A DNA stretch of 64,000 bases from Paenibacillus swuensis (GTDB taxonomy: Bacteria > Bacillota > Bacilli > Paenibacillales > DY6). The notes under the pieces are model-generated. The model saw only the letters and a list, made by a program, of their open reading frames with translations, was not told the origin of the DNA and did not search any database. Positions 45,035 through 53,991 of this stretch are shown piece by piece; position 1 is the first letter of the stretch, and every line of letters begins with the position of its first letter. Location of the stretch: NCBI RefSeq assembly GCF_001644605.1, contig NZ_CP011388.1, forward strand, positions 4,693,501-4,757,500, written 5' to 3'. Both the position numbers and the translations under genes were made by a program.

Positions 45035-46387
45035 TCATTGCCGGGTTGAACTTGCCGCGGCTTGACGAAATTCCGTAGGCAGCAATCCGGTTTCCTCTCT
45101 GAATATGCGGCTGAAATAACGGGTATCGTCATATCCGCACAAAGTGGCAATCGTTCCTACTTGTGTATCCGTCTGCAATAACAATTGCTTGGCTTTGGCC
45201 AATTTCAGATCCTTGCAATATTGCTGAAACGGCTTCCCTACGATGTCCTTAAAGCTCTGGGAGAAATAACTCCGGCTTAAATGGTATTTGCGAGCAAGCT
45301 CATCCTGACTGTAATCCACCGCGTAATCTTTAGAAATATACTCAACGGCCTCCAGTATCCGTTCCACAATGTCGCGTGAATAAGCAAATTCCTTCTCCTG
45401 TCGAACTAACAGTTGCTTCTTTACCCGCTCAAGCCAGCTAATCCAATCCTGCCAATATAAACAATGCTCGAAGCCTTGGCTCGTTTGAGATAAGTTAGGT
45501 ATGAGCGAAGACCATCTGGAATATGCGGAGTAAAATACGGCCCGGACTAGTCTTGGATGCAGGTGAAGCCTGCGAAGTTCCATAAGGAGCTGATTGTAAG
45601 CAGCATCGTTGTATAACCAAGCTAATGAATTTGTGCAGAAATCACTGCCTGCTTTGACATCCGCCTCATTCTCATTAAACGCGGGATAAGCCTCATTTAA
45701 ATGTAAATATGTCGTATTTTCCGGATATTCCTCATAGAACAGCGCGGCGTCCTTCAACCTCTGGACACGTTTAGCCAGATTACTCGGATCTGTATATCTC
45801 AGCCCTTCTACCCTGATTTGGAACCATCGGGCGGCATCCGGCGGTACCACAGCTTCCCCGCCAAGCACCAGTTTAAATCCCAAATCGATGTCCACTACAG
45901 TCCTGCCCTGAATATCCCAATCCGCATCTGATAGCGTGGACACTTCAATCCCGGGTCGAACCGCATACATGAAACCCTGGTCCGCTCCGTATTCACCGGA
46001 ATCCTGTTTCGTCGCCATCTTCCCTGTAATCCGCTTTAACACTTCTTCCATCATATCTTCTTCCAGTTCCAGCTTTACAATATAATCAATAGCGCCCATT
46101 CGTAACGCTTTCTGGATAAACTTAAAGTCTTCATGACAGGTAAGGACCACGATTTTAATATGCGGATGAAGAGTACGCACCTGTTCTATCAGTTCGAATC
46201 CGCCCATAACGGGCATCGTCAAATCCGTGAACAGAAGATCGACCTGCGCGGTTAACAACGTTTCCAAGGCAGCTTTACCGTTGCGCTCCTCGGCAACAAT
46301 CTCTATATTGTATTTGTGGAGCGGCATCGTCGAAATAAACCCTTTGCGTACCAGCCTTTCATCATCAACAATCATGGCTCTGATCAT
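45035..46387 (-). CDS. Response regulator with AraC-type DNA-binding domain (YesN-like)
   Basis: A 450-residue regulator: receiver domain with phospho-acceptor Asp55 (LLFTDLTMP) and Lys in DYIVKLE, a ~200-residue linker, and a C-terminal AraC domain (YSQDELARKYHLSRSYFSQS and VGTIATLCGYDDTRYFSRIF). Its start overlaps the kinase stop by four bases (ATGA). It likely activates the LplA-like operon downstream on the same strand. Confidence 0.95.
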   Translation of the reverse strand: MIRAMIVDDERLVRKGFISTMPLHKYNIEIVAEERNGKAALETLLTAQVDLLFTDLTMPVMGGFELIEQVRTLHPHIKIVVLTCHEDFKFIQKALRMGAIDYIVKLELEEDMMEEVLKRITGKMATKQDSGEYGADQGFMYAVRPGIEVSTLSDADWDIQGRTVVDIDLGFKLVLGGEAVVPPDAARWFQIRVEGLRYTDPSNLAKRVQRLKDAALFYEEYPENTTYLHLNEAYPAFNENEADVKAGSDFCTNSLAWLYNDAAYNQLLMELRRLHLHPRLVRAVFYSAYSRWSSLIPNLSQTSQGFEHCLYWQDWISWLERVKKQLLVRQEKEFAYSRDIVERILEAVEYISKDYAVDYSQDELARKYHLSRSYFSQSFKDIVGKPFQQYCKDLKLAKAKQLLLQTDTQVGTIATLCGYDDTRYFSRIFREETGLLPTEFRQAAASSTRQ

Positions 46388-48111
46388 GGCTTAACCTCCT
46401 CCGACATTCGGGTAAGGGGCAGCGTAAACAGAAACCGCGTCCCCTTCCCTTGGCTGCTTTCTACTCGAAGCTCCGTTCCCATATGCACTTTAAGCATCCG
46501 ATCCACGAATTTCACCCCGATGCCCAGCCCTACTTGCTTTTCTTGCTCTTCAGAATGAAGCAAGACAGCAATTTCATCAGCAGTCATACCTCTTCCGTTA
46601 TCCCACACTTCAACTAAACATTCGTCGCTATTATGCGTTTGAATACGTACGCCAATCAATCCCTGACCATCCTCCAAACCATGGTATAGGGCATTTTCCA
46701 GCAATGGCTGCAGAACGAACCTCGGTATTCTAACCGTCTCCAAGCCTTGATCCATATCGATATGTACTTTGAACTCATAATCGTACCGGATTTGCTGCAA
46801 TTCCACATAATCCTTCAGCGCGGCCACTTCTTCCTTCATGGTGACCACGGTCCCGTTCTTTCCGATATTGTAACGTAACAGTTTGTAGAACAAGGTAACC
46901 AGCTTATATATTTCATCATGACCGGCTTGCCTTGCCAGCCATTGTATTGTGTTCAATGTATTGTATAAGAAATGGGGATTCATCTGAGAAACAAGCTTCT
47001 CCACTTCCAGATGACGTTTCTCCTTTTCCTGATGCTCCACCTCCAGAAGCAATTTCCAGATCCGTTGTCTCATCCAGGAAAATTTGTTCAACACTTGATC
47101 AAACTCAGGAATTGAGGTTTTTTCGATTTCGGTATGAAAATTACTGTCCGCTAGGGATTGAATTTGTCTGTTGAGATGAATCAAAGGACCATAAATCATC
47201 TTCCAGATGGCAAAGCCAATCATTAATGCGAGAATGAGCGTGCAGACAATACCTAACGTAAACAGCACCATCCATTGATTAATTTCTCGGTTGAAACCGG
47301 CGATGGGAATCGCTGTAAGAACACTCCAGCCCATCACGCTGGTTTCTTTATAGAAGTAATAGCCCTTGTGCGCGATGCGATCTTTATTTCCGAATGAAGG
47401 CAATGTTGTGGCATGCCCCGTTTTCTTTCGTAAACCGTCATAGATATACTTGCCATTCCCATCCGTTAACAGGTGATGAGCTTCATAACCGAATTGGTTA
47501 TCGACCAATAATTTGCTCGCTTCCGACAAATTAGACTCAATGGAAATATAAGCGGGTCTGTTAGTGGCCAAGGACAATTTACGACTTACCGAAAACACGA
47601 GCTTGCGCGGATTGGTATCATATTGTGTTTCATGAGGGCCGTGGAACGTAACGTTATCAATAGCGGACAGGACAGGCAATCGTTCAGGCGCGGCATCCGT
47701 CCTTACAGAAATGCTGGGAAATTGAATATCCGTCCCGGGAAAATAGACCATCATAAAGCCAAGCGCGGGGTTCGTAAAGTTGTATAGATTGTAGATTCGT
47801 TTAAGCTCGCCGATAAGTTCAAATCTTCGAAAAACATCATCATACGGCGTATCCTTGTCAAAAAGTCGAATTAACTCCGAGTCCAAGGCAAACCGCTGTG
47901 ACGTATAATTCAGATTAAACAGCACCGTTTCAATATTTTCTTTCATTCTAATTTCCGACTGTCTGATCCCCTTATCAATCTTATTATTCAAAATGGAGTA
48001 AATGGAATAGTAGGATAGTATCCCAATGATGACTAAAGGCACCAATGAAATGAAAATAAGGAGCAGATTCAGCCTATATTTCAGCGTTCTCGGTTTAGTA
48101 AACAGATTCAT
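46384..48111 (-). CDS. Sensor histidine kinase, YesM type
   Basis: A 575-residue membrane kinase: membrane segment near residue 13 (LNLLLIFISLVPLVIIGILS), extracellular sensor, second membrane segment (WMVLFTLGIVCTLILALMIG), HAMP, then QMNPHFLYNTLNTIQWLA and an ATPase domain (LLENALYHGLE, VGLGIGVKFVDRML). AAAGGAG precedes the start. Pair of the 45035 regulator. A terminator separates it from the upstream GH5 gene. Confidence 0.95.
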   Translation of the reverse strand: MNLFTKPRTLKYRLNLLLIFISLVPLVIIGILSYYSIYSILNNKIDKGIRQSEIRMKENIETVLFNLNYTSQRFALDSELIRLFDKDTPYDDVFRRFELIGELKRIYNLYNFTNPALGFMMVYFPGTDIQFPSISVRTDAAPERLPVLSAIDNVTFHGPHETQYDTNPRKLVFSVSRKLSLATNRPAYISIESNLSEASKLLVDNQFGYEAHHLLTDGNGKYIYDGLRKKTGHATTLPSFGNKDRIAHKGYYFYKETSVMGWSVLTAIPIAGFNREINQWMVLFTLGIVCTLILALMIGFAIWKMIYGPLIHLNRQIQSLADSNFHTEIEKTSIPEFDQVLNKFSWMRQRIWKLLLEVEHQEKEKRHLEVEKLVSQMNPHFLYNTLNTIQWLARQAGHDEIYKLVTLFYKLLRYNIGKNGTVVTMKEEVAALKDYVELQQIRYDYEFKVHIDMDQGLETVRIPRFVLQPLLENALYHGLEDGQGLIGVRIQTHNSDECLVEVWDNGRGMTADEIAVLLHSEEQEKQVGLGIGVKFVDRMLKVHMGTELRVESSQGKGTRFLFTLPLTRMSEEVKP

Positions 48112-48134
48112 TAAACAGATCTCCTTTGGTGGGG

Positions 48135-48164
48135 AAAAAAGAAGGCAGGAGAACCTCCGCCTTC
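48135..48164 (-). terminator. Terminator of the 638-residue GH5 gene
   Basis: GAAGGC-A-GGAG and CTCC-GCCTTC pair with one bulged A and loop AAC; the minus strand continues into six Ts. The GH5 gene is therefore probably transcribed alone. Confidence 0.88.
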
Positions 48165-48231
48165 TTCCACAGCATGAATTAATAGAAATAGTTTAATGGA
48201 TATACTTGGTTTTGTCTGTACCGGGTAAGTC

Positions 48232-50148
48232 TTATTTATCTATGCCGAACGCCTGAAATTCATATATTCTGACCGTGTTGTACTGACCTTGCTCGGCCTT
48301 GGTGACGGACAACCGGACATACCGCGCATCCGCCGGCGAGATTGTATGCGTAGTGGTATTGGCTGTGTTCCCGGTTACGGTAACTCGGTTCGTCCAGTTC
48401 ACACCGTCCATACTCGTATCAATGGTGAAATCCTTCGTATTGGCATTCGCCGTTTCTCCGCCGGATCCAGCATGGCCTACGACGAATTTACTTAACGTTT
48501 TCACAGCGCGTAAGTCCACTTTCAACCACTTCACGGCATTTCCGTTATTGTTACACCACTTCGTGTTCGGATAGAAACCGAATCCGTCCACCGCGCTTGA
48601 ACCGGAGGAATCGAAGGAACAGTTACCGTCCACCGTTGCAGGTTGATTGAGCGCAACGTTCGTTAATCGGAGCACCTTAAACTCATAGATCCGTGCAGCG
48701 TTGTTGCCGCTCTGTTCGGCTTGCGTAATGTTTAACCGGACATATCTTGCTTGCACCGCATTGATCGTATGCGTTGTTGCGGATGAAGTGTTATTGTTGA
48801 CAGACACCTGAGGAGTCCAGTTTGTGCCGTCATTGGAGGTGAGAATTTCGAAAGCTTTCGTGTTGTAACTACCGCTCTCATTCCCCGATCCTGCGTGACC
48901 GACATAGAACTTCGTGATATCATAGCTCGTTCCAAAATCCACCTGTAACCATTTGGCTGCTGTGCCCGCACACCATTTCGTAAATTGCTGTCCGTCAAAA
49001 GCTTTAGCCGCGGATTCACCCGCGTTGCAGGAACCGCTGGCCGAGTACACCGGCGGGTGAGTCAAGTCCCATACCAGACTCCCGAACGGCGTCAGGTTCG
49101 TCGGCTTCGCTACACCGTCCGTCCGATCGACACAAGAGATATTGCCGCAAGTTACGGTGACATGATCATTCATCAGGTCTCCCGAGAAAGCGTGCCAAGA
49201 GATTCGGCCGATATTGTTAGGAACGACTTCATTCTTAATGACCGAGGCAACCCCTGTATTGTTAAAGGTTCCGTTGTACATCCCGTATTCGCCTACATGG
49301 AACGAGAGGCCTTTAGCAAATACACGATCCTTGAAATCGGTGAAGCGGGTCTTTCCGTTCGACAGTACCGCATCGCCATATTGCCAGCCCCCGTACATGT
49401 GGATCGAAAATGTTAAATTCTTCAGGGGATCGTGGTTGAGCAGCGTTTGTCCGTGTGACAGCAAGCCGCTTTCAGAATCGCCGATTTGCGAGCCGTTGTA
49501 AGTGACGGTGTCATTAGCGAAGTTATCACCGTCGACGATAATGATACTTTCGTTGCCGGTGCTCCGAATCGCATCAATCACTCGTTTGTGGGTGTCCACA
49601 TATTGTTGAGGTACTGGATTATGATTGTATCCGGGTTCATTCATCACATTAAACCACAGATAACTGCCTTTGGGATGGTTCTTATACCGCGTCGCTAGAT
49701 CTTTGTGAAAGTCCGCTAATTCCGTAAGGGAAGGCGTTGTCGTGTCCGTGTAATAGCTTCCGGAGAAATCATGAGCTTCAACCTGGACAACCACGTTATT
49801 GTTAATGTATTTATCGATTAGATTGTATAGATATTGCTTATCCTTATGGTATTGGGTTCCTCCTATTTTATTGTTAACCCGCACCGTGTTGAATTTCCAT
49901 ACATTCTTGATCGTATTTAACCAGGAGTCCGTTGACATGTCCAGCTCCCACACCCAGTTATACCCGCTAATATTCGTTCCGTTGATGATAAATGGATTGC
50001 CGTTCGGATCGATGATCTGATTGCCTTCAATGTGAAATTTACCTGTAGCAGCCGCCTCCGCCTTGTTCATGAAACCCCCAGCATGGCCAAACATCAGTGT
50101 GAAACACCATACCAATAACAGCAACTTGATACCTGTCTTCTTCATCAT
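48232..50148 (-). CDS. Secreted GH5 glycoside hydrolase with two discoidin-like modules
   Basis: A 638-residue exported enzyme: signal peptide (LLLLVWCFTLMFGHAGG, to about residue 33), GH5 barrel (~36-360) with acid/base Glu in NVMNEPG (~166) and nucleophile Glu in HVGEYG (~285), then two F5/8C (CBM32-like) modules each carrying a Cys pair (SCNAGESAAKAFDG ... KWC). The catalytic domain is a clear paralogue of the GH5 in the 1851-residue enzyme (shared EAHDFSGSYYTDTTTPSLTE and DRTDG segments). A perfect cre site lies 88-101 bases upstream. The barrel resembles bacterial mannanase-like GH5 enzymes in layout, but the substrate is not proven. Confidence 0.94.
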   Translation of the reverse strand: MMKKTGIKLLLLVWCFTLMFGHAGGFMNKAEAAATGKFHIEGNQIIDPNGNPFIINGTNISGYNWVWELDMSTDSWLNTIKNVWKFNTVRVNNKIGGTQYHKDKQYLYNLIDKYINNNVVVQVEAHDFSGSYYTDTTTPSLTELADFHKDLATRYKNHPKGSYLWFNVMNEPGYNHNPVPQQYVDTHKRVIDAIRSTGNESIIIVDGDNFANDTVTYNGSQIGDSESGLLSHGQTLLNHDPLKNLTFSIHMYGGWQYGDAVLSNGKTRFTDFKDRVFAKGLSFHVGEYGMYNGTFNNTGVASVIKNEVVPNNIGRISWHAFSGDLMNDHVTVTCGNISCVDRTDGVAKPTNLTPFGSLVWDLTHPPVYSASGSCNAGESAAKAFDGQQFTKWCAGTAAKWLQVDFGTSYDITKFYVGHAGSGNESGSYNTKAFEILTSNDGTNWTPQVSVNNNTSSATTHTINAVQARYVRLNITQAEQSGNNAARIYEFKVLRLTNVALNQPATVDGNCSFDSSGSSAVDGFGFYPNTKWCNNNGNAVKWLKVDLRAVKTLSKFVVGHAGSGGETANANTKDFTIDTSMDGVNWTNRVTVTGNTANTTTHTISPADARYVRLSVTKAEQGQYNTVRIYEFQAFGIDK

Positions 50149-50235
50149 TCCAACACTCCTTTAACTCGCAGATTAGTCCGAGACTCTATTGCCTAAAGCG
50201 GTGTTTCGCTTGACATTTCACCTCCAATCGTAATT

Positions 50236-50249
50236 TGATAACGTTTACA
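50236..50249 (-). promoter_or_regulatory. cre (CcpA) site upstream of the GH5 gene
   Basis: TGTAAACGTTATCA on the minus strand fits all 14 positions of the cre consensus TGWAANCGNTNWCA. It predicts glucose repression of the extracellular enzyme. Confidence 0.75.
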
Positions 50250-50332
50250 ATTTTTAGTGTAGCATTCCGATGCGGGATTCATAAGGGGAGCCGTGTAGAC
50301 ATTCGGTGTGAAAAGTGTTGCAATTGTGGATC

Positions 50333-50364
50333 AAAAAAAGACTGAACCGTTAATCTCGTTCAGC
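50333..50364 (-). terminator. Terminator of the AraC-type regulator gene
   Basis: On the minus strand GCTGAAC and GTTCAGT pair around GAGATTAACG and are followed by seven Ts. Confidence 0.88.
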
Positions 50365-50382
50365 CAGTTGTTTTTTTGCTTT

Positions 50383-51393
50383 TTAAGCCCGCTCCATCAA
50401 ACGATATTGTCTTGGCGATACCCCCGTCCATTTCTTAAAGGCGTTCTGAAACGCGCTAGGCTCTGAATAATGCAGCAAATAGGCAACATCCGCGACGGAA
50501 TGGTCCGGTTTGCTTAAGTAGCTGATGGCCAACTCTTTGCGGACACTTGTCGCTAAATCGTTGTAAGAAGTATTCTCTTCTTTCAGCTTAGCCTGCAGCG
50601 TCCGGGTACTGAGCCGGAGTGCATCCGCCGTTTGGCCCAAGGAGGGAAGAGTTGACGGCATACAGGAGAGCATCCATTGAAACACTTGATCCGATAATGC
50701 GCTGCCCCGGGTTAGCTTCGCTTTCGTCTCCTCCGCAATCCCTTCGAACATCCGAAGCATCTTCGGATCCGAATAAACAATGGGAGCGTCCAACACATCC
50801 CTGTTCATACGCAACACGTTTTCTTTACATTCGAACTTGGGAATGACGCCGAATACAGCCCGATACGGTTCCAGGTTATCCGGCGCCCCGTGTGCGAACT
50901 CCACGTCATGGAGAGGGATTCGCCGACCGCTCATTTTCACAATAAATTGATAGATTGAACTAGCCATATCTTCCATACAATGCCTGGAGGCTCTTCCGCT
51001 TGAAGTCACCATAATGAACCTCAACAGCAACTGATCTCCCTGCGACTCCCATTCCAGGTTAAACTCGCTGCTTATAAGCACATTATATCTTTGATAAGCT
51101 TCCAGCGCTTGAGCAACATGACCTGAATGCATCATGACATAACCGAGAACCCCCAAATCAACCACATCCGTTATCTGTCCCTGATGAAGTCCGAAGTGTT
51201 CATCGTTCGTATACTCCGCTGCCGCGTAAATCAGCCTTTCCAGCTCTGTCGCAAGAATCCGGTACTCCACGTCACGCAACAGCTCATGGTCAAAAGAAAC
51301 GTAACGACAAAACTGTTCCGGATCATACCCCTTATGCATGATGGATTTCATGATCGGATGCACCATCGATATGGAAATGCCATGGCGAAGCAT
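50383..51393 (-). CDS. AraC-family regulator with OruR-type N-terminal domain
   Basis: A 336-residue one-component regulator. The N-terminal ~190 residues (LATELERLIYAAAEYTNDEH, LGVLGYVMMHSGHVAQALEA) match the Arabinose_bd/OruR-type sensing domain; the C-terminal AraC domain has LGQTADALRLSTRTLQAKLK and VADVAYLLHYSEPSAFQNAF. AAAGGAGGAG precedes the start. It is divergent from a flavodoxin-fold oxidoreductase across 113 bases containing two palindromes, and most likely controls it. The ligand is unknown. Confidence 0.92.
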   Translation of the reverse strand: MLRHGISISMVHPIMKSIMHKGYDPEQFCRYVSFDHELLRDVEYRILATELERLIYAAAEYTNDEHFGLHQGQITDVVDLGVLGYVMMHSGHVAQALEAYQRYNVLISSEFNLEWESQGDQLLLRFIMVTSSGRASRHCMEDMASSIYQFIVKMSGRRIPLHDVEFAHGAPDNLEPYRAVFGVIPKFECKENVLRMNRDVLDAPIVYSDPKMLRMFEGIAEETKAKLTRGSALSDQVFQWMLSCMPSTLPSLGQTADALRLSTRTLQAKLKEENTSYNDLATSVRKELAISYLSKPDHSVADVAYLLHYSEPSAFQNAFKKWTGVSPRQYRLMERA

Positions 51394-51426
51394 GCGAACT
51401 CCTCCTTTTTGCGTAAATCATCAACT

Positions 51427-51482
51427 TTTCAGCGCCTGAAATCATTTCTGTAAATGACAAAACATTCTAAGATGAGTATAGC
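51427..51482 (+). promoter_or_regulatory. Divergent regulatory region with two palindromes and a promoter
   Basis: TTTCAGCGCCTGAAA (51427-51441) is a perfect inverted repeat and TCATTT-CTGT-AAATGA follows at once (51442-51457). A plus-strand promoter candidate is ATGACA (51454-51459), 17-bp spacer, TATAGC (51477-51482), for the oxidoreductase gene. Confidence 0.5.
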
Positions 51483-51506
51483 ACTGAAACCGAGAGGAGA
51501 ATTACG

Positions 51507-52097
51507 ATGACAAAGAAAAAAATTCTAGTGATTAACGGTCACCCCGATCCGCAAAGCTATGGTTCCGCATTATCACAAGCTTACCTCGAGGGGGCTTCGG
51601 GCAGTACAACTGAAGTTCAACTTCTGGAGTTAAATCGACTGAAATTCCAACTGAATTTACAATACGGCTACCGCCAAAGAACGGAATTGGAACCTGATTT
51701 ATTGAAGGCTCGCGAGTTAATCCAATGGGCGGATCATCTGGTTTTGATTTATCCAACTTGGTGGGGTTCGACGCCGGCCCTGCTGAAAGGTTTTATTGAC
51801 CGTGTATTCCTGCCGGGATTCGCTTTTCAATTCAAGGAAGGCTCTTCTGCGAAATGGGATAAACTTTTAAGCGGCAAGTCTGCGCATCTGATCGTAACCT
51901 CCGACACCCCCTCATGGTTGAACCGGCTTATGTATCGACGGGCCGGACTCATGGTCATGAAACGGAATACGCTGCAATTTTGCGGGATCAATCCGGTTCA
52001 AATTACAGAAATTAACCCGGTGAGTTCCTCCTCGGCGGAGTTTCGGACCAAATGGCTTGAGAAGGTAAAGAAGCTGGGTTCCATTAAGAACAAGTAG
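51507..52097 (+). CDS. NAD(P)H-dependent flavodoxin-fold oxidoreductase (KefF/MdaB/NQO1-like)
   Basis: A 196-residue FMN or FAD quinone-reductase-type protein: KKILVINGHPDPQSYGSAL at the N-terminus, LVLIYPTWWGSTPALLKGFI in the middle and the flavin-facing HLIVTSDTPSW. GAGAGGAG precedes the ATG. Its 3' end overlaps the convergent ArsO-like gene by 14 bases. Its divergent AraC-family neighbour is the likely regulator. Quinone or nitro-compound reduction is the family role; the substrate is not evident. Confidence 0.9.
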   Translation: MTKKKILVINGHPDPQSYGSALSQAYLEGASGSTTEVQLLELNRLKFQLNLQYGYRQRTELEPDLLKARELIQWADHLVLIYPTWWGSTPALLKGFIDRVFLPGFAFQFKEGSSAKWDKLLSGKSAHLIVTSDTPSWLNRLMYRRAGLMVMKRNTLQFCGINPVQITEINPVSSSSAEFRTKWLEKVKKLGSIKNK

Positions 52098-53448
52098 TTG
52101 GCCCACAGGACGAGACTTCATTTATCGGAACACTTCTAATACTACTACTTATATTTGTACAGCAAGTTTCCTGGTAATCGGCGGCCGGTGTGTTCGGGAT
52201 GGAACAAACACCGGTTTCCGGAAGGTGAAGCTTCACTTCCCGAGCTGCTTCAAAGTCGCCTGATAATGCGGCGACAACGCTGCGAACCTGTTCGTAGCCG
52301 GTCGCAAGTAAGAATGTCGGGGCGCGGCCATAACTTTTGGATCCAACAATATAGAAATTCTTCTCTGGCTGGCGAAGCTCGGACTCACCGTGCGGACGAA
52401 CTGTGCCGCAACTATGGATATTGGGATCAATTAAATCCGCCAGTTGGGAGACGGATTCAACAGCAGTATCCGCAGTAAAGCGCAGTTCACGTATGAATGA
52501 GAAATCTGGTCTGGCTCCAGTCGCTACGATTATTTCATCAATCTTATCAATGGAATAGGCTTGAGTTAATTTCGTACCATGCAGTGAAAGCGTTGATGTT
52601 TCTTCATTGTTCATAATTTGCTGGATGAGAAACGGCGTGTGAACCAATATATTTCCATTCTGTACATATTGGTTCGCGCGGGTTCCAAGTTCCCCTCTTG
52701 CGGGTAAACCATCGTTTTCACCGCCGCCAAAAGCGTCAGATACATTCTGTTTTCTAAGCACCCAATGGATGGTGGTTTCCGGAATGTGGAGTTTCAGTTC
52801 ATGAAGCAGTGTAAGGGACTGAATAGCAGAGTGACCACTGCCTATAACCGCAATGTTTTTGCCGGAATAACGTTGTTTGCTTAATCCCAATATATCTGGA
52901 ATGCCATACATAATGTGATCCGCATGCTCCTGTTCACCGTCTGCAGGATTACCGTTTGCACTGATCGGGTTCGGGGTTAACCAAGTCCCTGTTGCATCAA
53001 TAACGGCGGAGGCTTCTGTACGATTTACTTGTCCTTGATTCTCGTATTCAATGATGAAGGGTGCTTGCTCACGACCAGCCGTTTTCATTTTATCGAAACC
53101 TTTGCGGTAAATCGCTTTAACCTTTGACTCAAGATGAATAAATGGCTTGATCGAATCTAATTGCGATAGCGGCTCTAGATAAAGTTGGACCAGCTCTTTA
53201 CCCGTAGGCATCCGATCTTGCGGGGGTTCGCTCCAATCCGTTTCAATAAGGAGCTCCTTAGCAGACGAGTCGATATTAAACTCCCAAGGAGAAAACATCC
53301 TAACGTGTTCCCAGCTAAGAACAGAAGCCCCCACCTGACTGCCTCTCTCAAAAAGAACAAAAGGTTTGTTTCGCTTCACAAGTTGAGCAGCAGCCGCTAA
53401 AGCTATAGGACCTCCTCCTATAATTGCGGTGGGTAACTGATTAGACAT
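52084..53448 (-). CDS. arsO: ArsO-like FAD-dependent monooxygenase/oxidoreductase
   Basis: A flavoprotein of 454 residues from ATG 53448 (SNQLPTAIIGGGPIALAAAA), which has AGGGAGGAA upstream; a longer frame to 53505 runs through a palindromic operator and is rejected. It has the FAD dinucleotide fold GGGPIA, a second nucleotide fold VIGSGHSAIQS for NADPH, and the ATGARPDFSF motif. The tail is Cys-rich (YQETCCTN, CGPTTCS). Flavoproteins of this type accompany ars operons and are called ArsO; their exact reaction is unsettled as far as I know. It lies downstream of the Cys-rich MarR gene, both on the strand opposite arsRBC. A thioredoxin-reductase-like role is the alternative. Confidence 0.78.
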   Translation of the reverse strand: MSNQLPTAIIGGGPIALAAAAQLVKRNKPFVLFERGSQVGASVLSWEHVRMFSPWEFNIDSSAKELLIETDWSEPPQDRMPTGKELVQLYLEPLSQLDSIKPFIHLESKVKAIYRKGFDKMKTAGREQAPFIIEYENQGQVNRTEASAVIDATGTWLTPNPISANGNPADGEQEHADHIMYGIPDILGLSKQRYSGKNIAVIGSGHSAIQSLTLLHELKLHIPETTIHWVLRKQNVSDAFGGGENDGLPARGELGTRANQYVQNGNILVHTPFLIQQIMNNEETSTLSLHGTKLTQAYSIDKIDEIIVATGARPDFSFIRELRFTADTAVESVSQLADLIDPNIHSCGTVRPHGESELRQPEKNFYIVGSKSYGRAPTFLLATGYEQVRSVVAALSGDFEAAREVKLHLPETGVCSIPNTPAADYQETCCTNISSSIRSVPINEVSSCGPTTCS

Positions 53449-53492
53449 ATATAATTCCTCCCTATTTACATTATTATCATCATATAACATAG

Positions 53493-53505
53493 TTGCAAAA
53501 TGCAA
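53493..53505. promoter_or_regulatory. Palindrome shared by the ArsO and MarR promoters, copy 1
   Basis: TTGCAAAATGCAA, 45-57 bases upstream of the arsO-like start. The same 13-mer occurs before the MarR gene (54008-54020). Proposed operator of the MarR protein. Confidence 0.65.
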
Positions 53506-53530
53506 TTATAAACTTTTAAAAAAACCTCCA

Positions 53531-53971
53531 TTATTTAGAAGGTACACAACATTGTTTCATCGCTTCATTTAACAATTTAATCGAACGAATCACAGTCTCT
53601 TTTTCAAACTCTGACAGCTTGGAGAGAACACCTTGAAGTTGAGCATTCACGGTAAAGTTAATGTTATTCTCCATTTCCAATCCTTCTGGCGTCAATGACA
53701 AGATGTTAATACGGTTGTCATCCGGGTGAGGTGTTTTCTTTACTAGACTTTTATCAACCAAAGTTTTCACCTGTCTGCTGAAAGTTGTAATGTCAATCCC
53801 CAGAGCTCCCGCAATTTCCTGCATAGAAGGGTTATGCTGCCGATTTACTTCGTATAGGATATGACTTTGTACAATCGATATCTCTTGTCCACAGCAGGTA
53901 TCGCAACATTGCTCATTTAGTAAACCAAAGTTTCTAGAAAGGATTTGAAATATATTCCGTACATTTTCCAT
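53531..53971 (-). CDS. Cysteine-rich MarR-family regulator of the arsenic locus
   Basis: A 146-residue winged-helix protein. The MarR core is clear (SMQEIAGALGIDITTFSRQV, wing KKTPHPDDNRINILSL). Unusual are four Cys in the first helix region, C22-C23-D-T-C26-C27, and a C-terminal pair C141-C142, six in all, absent from typical MarR proteins. Such clustering suggests binding of As(III) or another thiophilic ion (inference). AGGAGG precedes the start. Its promoter has -35 TTGCAA and -10 TATAAA with the 13-bp palindrome over the -35, indicating autoregulation. It is divergent from arsR. Confidence 0.88.
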   Translation of the reverse strand: MENVRNIFQILSRNFGLLNEQCCDTCCGQEISIVQSHILYEVNRQHNPSMQEIAGALGIDITTFSRQVKTLVDKSLVKKTPHPDDNRINILSLTPEGLEMENNINFTVNAQLQGVLSKLSEFEKETVIRSIKLLNEAMKQCCVPSK

Positions 53972-53991
53972 GGTTATAACCTCCTAACTCA

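Noticed and set aside
52084-52097. 14-base overlap of the convergent oxidoreductase and ArsO-like genes
   Set aside because: Short convergent 3' overlaps are common and both reading frames end normally; no sign of frameshift.
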